Shown: piece by piece, positions 31,904-37,952 of the stretch | Layout: each line of letters opens with the position of its first letter | How positions within the stretch are numbered: the first letter of the stretch is position 1 | DNA from: Bacteroidales bacterium | GTDB taxonomy: Bacteria; Bacteroidota; Bacteroidia; Bacteroidales; UBA932 | Assembly: GCA_016281435.1 (NCBI GenBank) | Contig: JAEEIQ010000032.1 | Location: forward strand, 1 to 37,952 | Length of the DNA: 37,952 bases | Direction: 5' to 3' | Position numbers and translations under genes: made by a program | The notes under the pieces: model-generated | Told to the model about the DNA's origin: nothing | The model's database searches: none | What the model saw: the letters and a program-made list of their open reading frames with translations, nothing else

Positions 31904-32733
31904 GAGCCCTTTCACTCGAAGAATTGCATTCCAGAAGCCTGGAGATCCTGAAAGACGTCGACCGCTTCTGCCGTCGGAACGGGATACGTTATTCAATGTC
32001 ATATGGCACCCTTCTCGGTGCGGTGCGCCACAAGGGGTTCATCCCCTGGGACGACGACATCGACCTTGTCATGCCCCGTGAGGATTACGTGCGTTTCACG
32101 CAGACTTACAAGTCGGATCGTTTCGAATTCCTCTGCAGGGAAAACTGCGAAGACGTCTGGATTGCTTTCGGAAGGGTTGTCGACCGTAAGCAGACCCGGC
32201 TGGTCAGCACATCTCCCTGGCACGATCCGGGGATCAACACCGGTGTCTGGCTGGATATCTTCCCCCTTGATTATGTTCCTGACGATCATGCCGGGTATGA
32301 GAGCCTGTACCGCTGCTTCAACCATCTTCTGGCCCTGGGCCGAAGGTGCCGCGGAGTGCACGCCGCCATCGAAGCGGCCATGCCCCTGAAGCACAAGCTC
32401 AAGGTTTTCTTCCATTCCCGCCTGCATCCGCGTCTCAAACAGATAGACCCTTCCGTTTTCGCGAAGGATTACATTACCACACTGCTTCTCGCCGCTCCCC
32501 GCAAGTCCTCCCACATGGCCCAGCTGGGCTGCGCGGACACTGACCGCCTTTTCGAGGCCTCATGGTTCGACGAGTATGTGGAGCTTCCATTCGAGGGATC
32601 TTTGTTCATGGCGCCAGCCTGCTGGGACGATGTCCTGCGTGTCGAGTTCGGAGAGGATTACATGAGCCTGCCCCCGAAGCAGAAACAGGTGACAGACCTG
32701 TATCGTATCGCCAACGTCTATGCGTTAGATTGA
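31900..32733 (+). CDS. LicD-family phosphotransferase (second of two)
   Basis: A 277-residue LicD protein. The signature is RYSMSYGTLLGAVRHKGFIP near residue 30 followed by WDDDIDLVMP, with the metal-binding Asp cluster. NTGVWLDIFPLDYVPDD near 115 is also typical. It would transfer a phospho-alcohol or phospho-sugar alcohol from a CDP donor to a glycan. It overlaps the cytidylyltransferase fusion by four bases (ATGA), which directly links donor synthesis to transfer. Its last nine bases overlap the convergent GNAT gene. Confidence 0.85.
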   Translation: MRALSLEELHSRSLEILKDVDRFCRRNGIRYSMSYGTLLGAVRHKGFIPWDDDIDLVMPREDYVRFTQTYKSDRFEFLCRENCEDVWIAFGRVVDRKQTRLVSTSPWHDPGINTGVWLDIFPLDYVPDDHAGYESLYRCFNHLLALGRRCRGVHAAIEAAMPLKHKLKVFFHSRLHPRLKQIDPSVFAKDYITTLLLAAPRKSSHMAQLGCADTDRLFEASWFDEYVELPFEGSLFMAPACWDDVLRVEFGEDYMSLPPKQKQVTDLYRIANVYALD

Positions 32734-33753
32734 CCTGAACTTCAGGTCCGTGGTGATGTAGGGGCTGCCCCCCATGTCGAATTTGTATTTCTCGTCACCC
32801 CGGCTCATGTCGAGTTCGGTGACGGTGCCCTCTTTTTCGAGCAGGCGGAGCGCCTGGTCCAGAAGGATATATCCCGGGGAGTAGAACTTGTACCCTCCGT
32901 CTATGGCGAGTCTGGGAATCGTCAGGCTGCTGCCGTCTGCCGTAAGGAAGCCGGACATGAACGCGACCAGCCGCCCTGAATCCCGTAGCAGGATATGCCG
33001 CGCGTTGGGAAGTTCCTTCAGCGAAAGGGTGTCGTGCTTGAGGCGGTAATATATTATCTTCCAGCGCAGGAGCGAAAACGGGTCGGAGGCCTTTGCCTTC
33101 TTGTATTTGCTGAACAGGCGCGTAAAATACAGGTCCATTATTTCCTTCCATACCGCGTTGCTGACGGGAACGTCCCCTCCGAGAATCTCGGATGTGAATT
33201 CCTTGCCGTCCCTGCGCATCCTGTTGTAGGCGGTGCGGAGGTTCTGCCTGACGGAAGGGGAGAGGCTCTTGAGGTGAGCCTCATGGTCCGCCGGCACCGC
33301 GATGCGGACATATGGATTGGTCCCTGCCGCTTCTATCCTGTCATTCGGGGCCATGGAGACCATGGGGGAGCCTTCCTGGAGCCTGTACAGCTTCATCTTG
33401 CACCGCATAGAGCCGTAGAAGAACCTGGTGGCTTCGTCCCGCTCCGCCTCGCTCAGTGAAGGATGGTACAGTGCGTCGGTCCGGTCGCAGCCCTGGATGT
33501 CTCCGAGCATCTTGAAATAGCCGAGGGTGAAACTGCCCTTCAGGGGTACCATCATCACTATCTTGCCGGCACTGTCCGAAATGCAGGCGACGCGCGGGCG
33601 GTAGAAAGTATAGAGACTTGTGTATCTGCAGATGAAACTCATGTACCGGTAATGCAGATATGGGGATAATTGCCCGGTTTCCATCTCGTTCCAGGCCTTG
33701 GCGACCGCAGGGTCGTTGAAGTGGAGGAGGGTGAGTTTGTAGAAGTTGGTCAT
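32725..33753 (-). CDS. GNAT/FemAB-like acyltransferase (Acetyltransf_6 type)
   Basis: A 342-residue protein with a duplicated GNAT-like layout as in the Acetyltransf_6 (CelD/BcsL) and FemAB families. Seen are IVMMVPLKGSFTLGYFKMLG in the first half, SPSVRQNLRTAYNRMRRDG near 165, which resembles the FemAB/GNAT hinge, and GRLVAFMSGFLTADGSSLTI plus FYSPGYILLDQALRLLEKEG in the second half, the acyl-CoA- or tRNA-binding part. Relatives often modify surface polysaccharides. It lies head to tail with the LicD cassette on the opposite strand, so co-regulation is not implied. A tRNA gene sits 28 bases upstream in the same orientation, from which it may be expressed by read-through. Confidence 0.7.
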   Translation of the reverse strand: MTNFYKLTLLHFNDPAVAKAWNEMETGQLSPYLHYRYMSFICRYTSLYTFYRPRVACISDSAGKIVMMVPLKGSFTLGYFKMLGDIQGCDRTDALYHPSLSEAERDEATRFFYGSMRCKMKLYRLQEGSPMVSMAPNDRIEAAGTNPYVRIAVPADHEAHLKSLSPSVRQNLRTAYNRMRRDGKEFTSEILGGDVPVSNAVWKEIMDLYFTRLFSKYKKAKASDPFSLLRWKIIYYRLKHDTLSLKELPNARHILLRDSGRLVAFMSGFLTADGSSLTIPRLAIDGGYKFYSPGYILLDQALRLLEKEGTVTELDMSRGDEKYKFDMGGSPYITTDLKFRSI

Positions 33754-33781
33754 CGGCGCAGCCGCTGCTTAGGTGTTTTCG

Positions 33782-33853
33782 TACCCCCGAGGCGAATCGA
33801 ACGCCTATCGTCGGAACCGGAATCCGAAATTCTATCCATTAAACTACAGGGGC
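33782..33853 (-). tRNA. tRNA-Arg (anticodon CCG)
   Basis: A 72-base cloverleaf on the minus strand. The acceptor stem pairs GCCCCTG with CGGGGGT (two G-T pairs), the D stem is GTTT/GAAT, the anticodon stem TCGGA/TCCGA encloses TTCCGGT with anticodon CCG, and the T arm is AGGCG-TTCGATT-CGCCT. The discriminator base is A and no CCA is encoded, as is common in Bacteroidetes. It reads the CGG codon. Confidence 0.93.
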
Positions 33854-33863
33854 AATGGGAGTG

Positions 33864-33871
33864 CAAATATA
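33864..33871 (-). promoter_or_regulatory. -7 promoter element for tRNA-Arg
   Basis: TATATTTG on the minus strand, exact consensus, ten bases before the mature tRNA 5' end. Confidence 0.6.
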
Positions 33872-33882
33872 GCTAATTTTTG

Positions 33883-33890
33883 TATTTTTG
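33883..33890 (+). promoter_or_regulatory. -7 promoter element for fabD
   Basis: TATTTTTG, exact consensus, 26 bases before the fabD ATG and only 11 bases from the divergent tRNA element. Confidence 0.6.
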
Positions 33891-33916
33891 TGCCTTGTAT
33901 ATTCAACAAAACGCTT

Positions 33917-34798
33917 ATGAAGGCTTACGTGTTCCCCGGACAGGGGTCCCAGTTCCCCGGAATGGGGAAAGATATGTTTGAGAACAATCCCCGTGCCCGG
34001 GCCTTGATGGAGGAGGCAAACGGGATCCTGGGCTTCCGCATTACGGATGTGATGTTCAGCGGCACGGATGAGGAATTGCGCGCCACGGATGTCACCCAGC
34101 CGGCCGTTTTCCTGCACTCCGCCGTGCTTGCGCTTTGCTCGGGGCTGCCTGCGCCGGACATGGTCGCCGGTCATTCCCTCGGAGAGTTCTCCGCCCTCGC
34201 GGCATGCGGTGCGGTTTCTTTTCCCGATGCCCTGAGGCTTGTCGCCGCCCGCGCCGCCGCCATGCAGCGCTGCTGCCTGGCCGTTCCCGGAGGTATGGCC
34301 GCCATCATTGGTCTTGAGACGTCCCTCATAGAAGAGATTTGTGCCAAAGTGGATGGTACGGTCGTCCCGGCCAACTACAACAGCGACGGACAGGTCGTGA
34401 TTTCCGGTGAGAAGACAGCGGTGGAAGCCGCCTGCGCCCTGCTGAAAGACGCCGGCGCGAAGAGGGCACTGCCGCTGCCGGTAGGGGGCGCATTCCATTC
34501 TCCTCTCATGGAGCCTGCGCGCAGGGAACTCGCCGACGCCATAGGGGCGACGGAAGTGAAGGCTCCCGCCTGCCCCATATACCAGAATGTTTCCGCCGCC
34601 GCGGAGACTGACCCCGTCCGCATCAAGGATAATCTCCTCAGGCAGCTGACCGCGCCCGTGCGCTGGACCCAAACCGTAAAGGCCATGGTCGCCGACGGGG
34701 CTTCGGAATTCCTGGAGATCGGTCCCGGCGCCGTCCTTCAGGGCCTTGTTCGCCGCATTTCCGCCGGATCGGAAGTGTCCGTTTCTGGAATCCAGTGA
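33917..34798 (+). CDS. fabD: Malonyl-CoA:ACP transacylase
   Basis: A 293-residue FabD, loading malonyl groups onto acyl carrier protein for fatty-acid synthesis. The opening AYVFPGQGSQFPGMGKDM, the nucleophile motif GHSLGEFSAL near residue 86, VGGAFHSPLM with the catalytic His near 195 and EIGPGAVLQGLVRR near the end are all present. The ATG at 33917 is the family start; an open frame extending upstream crosses the tRNA gene and is not coding. A strong terminator follows 45 bases after the stop, so it is a single-gene unit. Confidence 0.97.
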   Translation: MKAYVFPGQGSQFPGMGKDMFENNPRARALMEEANGILGFRITDVMFSGTDEELRATDVTQPAVFLHSAVLALCSGLPAPDMVAGHSLGEFSALAACGAVSFPDALRLVAARAAAMQRCCLAVPGGMAAIIGLETSLIEEICAKVDGTVVPANYNSDGQVVISGEKTAVEAACALLKDAGAKRALPLPVGGAFHSPLMEPARRELADAIGATEVKAPACPIYQNVSAAAETDPVRIKDNLLRQLTAPVRWTQTVKAMVADGASEFLEIGPGAVLQGLVRRISAGSEVSVSGIQ

Positions 34799-34843
34799 TC
34801 GTTTTGCGGTATATGAAAGCTTATCGGATATGACTAGAATCGA

Positions 34844-34870
34844 CCTCGGTGCGCGGCGCCGAGGTTTTTT
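34844..34870 (+). terminator. Rho-independent terminator after fabD
   Basis: CCTCGGTGC (34844-34852) and GCGCCGAGG (34856-34864) form a nine-pair stem with one T-G pair and a GCG loop, followed by six T. Confidence 0.9.
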
Positions 34871-34903
34871 GTCAAAAAAAAGCGGATTATCAAAAATAAT
34901 GTG

Positions 34904-34911
34904 TAAATTTG
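34904..34911 (+). promoter_or_regulatory. -7 promoter element for the PFOR gene
   Basis: TAAATTTG, exact consensus, 49 bases before the ATG at 34961, leaving an A/T-rich leader of about 40 bases typical of highly expressed Bacteroidetes genes. Confidence 0.6.
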
Positions 34912-34960
34912 TTTGATTGTGAGAAATCGTAAACAATTCAAATATTTTTCAACTCAAATT

Positions 34961-37952
34961 ATGGCAAAAGAAAAGAAATTCATCACCTGTGACGGCAACC
35001 AGGCCGCGTCCAACATCGCGTACCTGTTCAGCGAGCACGCTGCCATCTACCCGATCACGCCTTCTTCCACGATGGCGGAGAATATCGACGAGTGGGCCGC
35101 CCACGGAAAAAAGAACCTCTGGGGAGAGACTGTGAAAGTTACCGAGATGCAGAGCGAAGCCGGTGCCGCTGGCGCCGTCCACGGATCGCTCCAGGCGGGT
35201 GCCCTTACGAGCACCTTCACCGCTTCCCAGGGTCTGCTCCTGATGATTCCCAATATGTACAAGATTGCGGGCGAAATGCTGCCGACAGTATTCCATGTCT
35301 CGGCACGCGCGCTTGCATCGCACGCCCTTTCCATGTTCGGTGACCATCAGGACGTGATGGCCTGCCGCCAGACAGGATTCGCCATGCTTGCTTCCGGCTC
35401 CGTCCAGGAAGCCCAGGACATGGCCGCGGTGGCGCATCTTTCCACCATCAAGAGCAGCATCCCCTTCCTGCACTTCTTCGACGGATTCCGCACTTCCCAT
35501 GAGATCCAGAAGATAGAGGCCCTGGACGAGGATGACCTCCGCGAGATGGTCAGCGAGAAGGCTCTGGAGAACTTCCGTGCCCGCGCCCTCAATCCCGAGA
35601 CTCCCGTCACGAGGGGTACCGCCCAGAACGGAGATGTCTATTTCCAGGCTGTCGAGTCCCGCAACCAGGTTTATGAAGCCGTTCCCGACATCGTCGCCCG
35701 CTACATGGGTGAGATTGGAGAGAAGACCGGTCGCCAGTACCGTCCTTTCTCCTACTACGGAGCCAAGGACGCCGAGTGCGTCATAGTCGCGATGGGTTCC
35801 GTCACCGAGACCATCAAGGAGACCATCGACCACCTTGCGGCCGAAGGGCGCAAGTACGGCCTCGTTTCCGTGCACCTCTACCGTCCGTTCTCCGAGAAGT
35901 ACTTCCTGAAGGTGCTTCCGAAGAGCGTCCGCAAGATTGCGGTTCTCGACCGCACGAAGGAGCCCGGAGCCCCCGGCGAGCCCCTCTTCCTCGATGTCCG
36001 TTCCCTGTTCCAGGGCAAGGAGAACTCTCCGCTGATCATCGGCGGCCGTTACGGCCTGTCCTCGAAGGACACAACTCCCGCCCAGATCGTCGCGGTGTTC
36101 GACAACCTCGAGCGCAAGGCCCCCAAGGCCGACTTCACCATCGGTATCGTCGATGACGTGACCTTCAAGAGCCTCCCCGTCAAGGAAGAGATCTCCATCG
36201 TCAAGCCCGGCACGACCGAGTGCAAGTTCTACGGACTCGGTTCCGACGGCACCGTCGGCGCCAATAAGAACACCATCAAGATCATCGGCACCCACACCGA
36301 CCTTTACAGCCAGGCCTACTTCGATTACGATTCCAAGAAGTCCGGCGGATACACCTGCTCGCACCTGCGTTTCGGCAAGGCTCCGATCAAAGCCCCCTAT
36401 CTTGTCGGCACTCCTGACTTCGTGGCATGCCACGTCCCGTCGTATCTCGAGAAATATGACGTCCTGAAGGGCATCAAGGAGGGCGGCTCCCTGCTGCTGA
36501 ACTCCCTCTGGGACGAGAAGGAGACCCTCGAGCGCATTCCCGACCACGTCAAGTCCGTCATCGGCAAGAAGCACATCCGCCTCTATATCATCAACGCCAC
36601 GAAGATCGCTGCTGAAATCGGCCTTGGCGGAAGGACCAACACCATCCTCCAGTCCGCTTTCTTCCGCATCACCGGCATCATCCCTGCCGAAGATGCAGTC
36701 AAGTACATGAAGGACGCCGCCCTGAAGAGCTACGGCAAGAAGGGCGAAAATGTCGTCAACATGAACTATGCGGCTATCGACCGCGGCGGCGAGTACGTCG
36801 AGGTCAAGGTCCCTGCCGAGTGGGAGAAGATCAGCGCCAAGTTCGTCAATCCCAACGTCAACCGCCTCGCGACTCCTTTCGTCAAGGAGATAGCTGACGT
36901 CGTGAATGCCCAGTGCGGTGACTCTCTGCCCGTCAGCGCGTTCCTGCCCTATCAGGACGGTACGATGCCGAACGGCACCGCCGCTTTCGAGAAGAGGGGA
37001 GTGGCCGTCAACGTTCCCGTCTGGAACCCCGAGACCTGTATCCAGTGCAACACTTGCGCATTCGTCTGCCCTCACGCTGCGATCCGCCCGTTCCTCCTGA
37101 CGGCCGACGAGGCTGCCGCCGCTCCCGCCGGCGTCAAGATGGCCGACGGCAAGGCCAACCTCAAGGAGTACAAGTACGCACTTGCGGTTTCGGTCGACGA
37201 CTGCACCGGCTGCGGCAACTGCGTCGATGTCTGTCTCAGCAAGGACAAGTCCCTGTCGATGAAGCCTTATATCGACAATACTGCCGAGCAGGCTTCCTTC
37301 GACTGGCTCAACTCCAAGATCGGCTACAAGAAGGTGCTCGATCCCAAGGCCAACATGAAGAACGCCCAGTTCGCCCAGCCCCTGTTCGAGTTCTCCGGCG
37401 CCTGCGCAGGCTGCGGCGAGACCCCTTACATCAAGAACATCACCCAGCTGTTCGGCGACCACATGATGATCGCGAACGCCACCGGATGCTCTTCCATCTA
37501 CGGGGCCTCCTTCCCGGCATCCCCGTACTGCACGGATGCCGCCGGCCACGGCCCGGCGTGGCAGAACTCCCTCTTCGAGGACTTCTGCGAGTTCGGCCTC
37601 GGCATGCGCCTCGGTTCCGAACGCATCCGTCAGACCGTCGCCTCCCTCATGGAGAAAGGCCTTAGCTGCGAATGCTGCACCGACGAAATGAAGGCTCTCT
37701 TCACGAAGTGGCTTGAGAACCGCGGCGACTATGCTGTCACCAGAGAGGTGTGCGACGCCCTGGTTCCCCTCATGGAGGCATGCGGCTGCGACACCTGCAA
37801 GTCCCTGCTGAAACTTAAGGCCTATATCCCGGCCCGCAGCCAGTGGATATTCGGCGGTGACGGAGCCAGCTATGACATCGGTTATGGCGGACTCGACCAC
37901 GTCCTCGCCAGCGGTGAGAACGTCAACGTCCTCGTGCTCGACACCGAAGTGT
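34961..37952 (+). CDS. nifJ: Pyruvate:ferredoxin (flavodoxin) oxidoreductase, 3' end beyond window
   Basis: The first 997 codons of a homodimeric-type pyruvate:ferredoxin oxidoreductase, about 85% of the usual 1,180 residues; the frame is open at the window edge. It converts pyruvate and CoA to acetyl-CoA, CO2 and reduced ferredoxin in anaerobes. The N-terminus reads FITCDGNQAASNIAYLFSEH with YPITPSSTMAENIDEW, domain II has GGRYGLSSKDTTP, the CoA/gamma domain has KFYGLGSDGTVGANKNTIKI, and two cluster motifs are CIQCNTCAFVCPH near 693 and CTGCGNCVDVC near 748. The TPP domain begins at CAGCGETPY near 815 and includes NATGCSSIYG. Codon bias is extreme, consistent with high expression. The 57-residue ferredoxin at 27 kb is a possible partner. 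Confidence 0.96.
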   Translation, partial: MAKEKKFITCDGNQAASNIAYLFSEHAAIYPITPSSTMAENIDEWAAHGKKNLWGETVKVTEMQSEAGAAGAVHGSLQAGALTSTFTASQGLLLMIPNMYKIAGEMLPTVFHVSARALASHALSMFGDHQDVMACRQTGFAMLASGSVQEAQDMAAVAHLSTIKSSIPFLHFFDGFRTSHEIQKIEALDEDDLREMVSEKALENFRARALNPETPVTRGTAQNGDVYFQAVESRNQVYEAVPDIVARYMGEIGEKTGRQYRPFSYYGAKDAECVIVAMGSVTETIKETIDHLAAEGRKYGLVSVHLYRPFSEKYFLKVLPKSVRKIAVLDRTKEPGAPGEPLFLDVRSLFQGKENSPLIIGGRYGLSSKDTTPAQIVAVFDNLERKAPKADFTIGIVDDVTFKSLPVKEEISIVKPGTTECKFYGLGSDGTVGANKNTIKIIGTHTDLYSQAYFDYDSKKSGGYTCSHLRFGKAPIKAPYLVGTPDFVACHVPSYLEKYDVLKGIKEGGSLLLNSLWDEKETLERIPDHVKSVIGKKHIRLYIINATKIAAEIGLGGRTNTILQSAFFRITGIIPAEDAVKYMKDAALKSYGKKGENVVNMNYAAIDRGGEYVEVKVPAEWEKISAKFVNPNVNRLATPFVKEIADVVNAQCGDSLPVSAFLPYQDGTMPNGTAAFEKRGVAVNVPVWNPETCIQCNTCAFVCPHAAIRPFLLTADEAAAAPAGVKMADGKANLKEYKYALAVSVDDCTGCGNCVDVCLSKDKSLSMKPYIDNTAEQASFDWLNSKIGYKKVLDPKANMKNAQFAQPLFEFSGACAGCGETPYIKNITQLFGDHMMIANATGCSSIYGASFPASPYCTDAAGHGPAWQNSLFEDFCEFGLGMRLGSERIRQTVASLMEKGLSCECCTDEMKALFTKWLENRGDYAVTREVCDALVPLMEACGCDTCKSLLKLKAYIPARSQWIFGGDGASYDIGYGGLDHVLASGENVNVLVLDTEV

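Noticed and set aside
33773..33916. Upstream extension of fabD
   Set aside because: It passes through the tRNA-Arg gene and the fabD promoter; FabD homology starts at the ATG at 33917.
34949..37900. A 983-codon open frame on the minus strand opposite the PFOR gene
   Set aside because: The plus strand encodes an unmistakable PFOR with cluster and TPP motifs. The antisense frame is low-complexity (Gly, Val, Asp, Leu, Glu-rich) and is expected from the extreme codon bias of the sense gene.
1..37952. CRISPR arrays, insertion sequences, prophage, rRNA, susC/susD locus
   Set aside because: I saw no regularly spaced repeats, transposase or integrase motifs, phage structural genes, rRNA sequence or SusC/SusD-like proteins anywhere in the window.

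Overview
The window is about 38 kb of dense bacterial chromosome, moderately GC-rich with strongly GC-biased third codon positions. It looks like a member of the Bacteroidales. Reasons: the class-specific -7 promoter element TAnnTTTG recurs upstream of genes (about 13 exact matches), there are almost no Shine-Dalgarno-led starts, an adjacent pair resembles the Bacteroides glycine-lipid genes glsA/glsB, and there are a DUF1573 protein, a short 190-aa adenylate kinase, a Bacteroidetes-type ParE, a heparinase II/III-like lyase and a tRNA without an encoded CCA end. The genus cannot be fixed by eye; a gut lineage such as Rikenellaceae or UBA932/Cryptobacteroides is a guess. I see no phage, insertion sequence, CRISPR array or rRNA, and no stretch over 300 bases lacks a gene.

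Layout. 0.2-4.3 kb: diacylglycerol-kinase-like protein, O-acyltransferase (glsA), N-acyltransferase (glsB) and a GT4 glycosyltransferase. 4.3-5.8 kb (minus): two-domain ABC ATPase. 5.8-11.3 kb: coupled run of uvrA, LpxL/HtrB-type acyltransferase, GT2-like transferase and Stealth phosphotransferase. 11.3-14.0 kb (minus): overlapping operon hpt-adk-licD-SDR. 14.1-17.4 kb: a helix-hairpin-helix protein with a predicted beta-barrel, obgE and a PAP2 phosphatase. 17.4-18.1 kb (minus): SDR. 18.2-19.4 kb: PlsC-type acyltransferase with a zinc ribbon. 19.5-20.6 kb (minus): rpsF-rpsR-rplI. 20.7-23.8 kb (minus): secreted duplicated-domain protein plus polysaccharide lyase. 23.9-25.8 kb: parE. 25.8-27.0 kb (minus): secreted esterase and a 57-aa ferredoxin. 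27.1-29.5 kb: DUF1573 protein and a second PlsC-type acyltransferase. 29.5-32.7 kb: class V aminotransferase, cytidylyltransferase/Gfo-Idh-MocA fusion and LicD, translationally coupled. 32.7-33.9 kb (minus): GNAT/FemAB-like protein and tRNA-Arg(CCG). 33.9 kb to the end: fabD and a pyruvate:ferredoxin oxidoreductase cut by the window edge.

How the genes fit together. Two themes stand out. One is membrane lipid metabolism: DAG-kinase-like enzyme, GlsA, GlsB, LpxL-type, two PlsC-type acyltransferases, PAP2 phosphatase, FabD and two short-chain dehydrogenases. The other is phosphate-linked decoration of surface glycans: two LicD proteins, a Stealth protein and a cytidylyltransferase fusion that could make a CDP-activated donor. 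The best candidate for an undescribed system is the three-gene cassette at 29.5-32.7 kb, whose fusion protein lacks the usual catalytic Lys of the Gfo/Idh/MocA motif. A second general observation is that several housekeeping genes (hpt, obgE, the DUF1573 gene, perhaps uvrA) have a perfect -7 element only 4-7 bases before the start codon, which predicts leaderless or nearly leaderless mRNAs.
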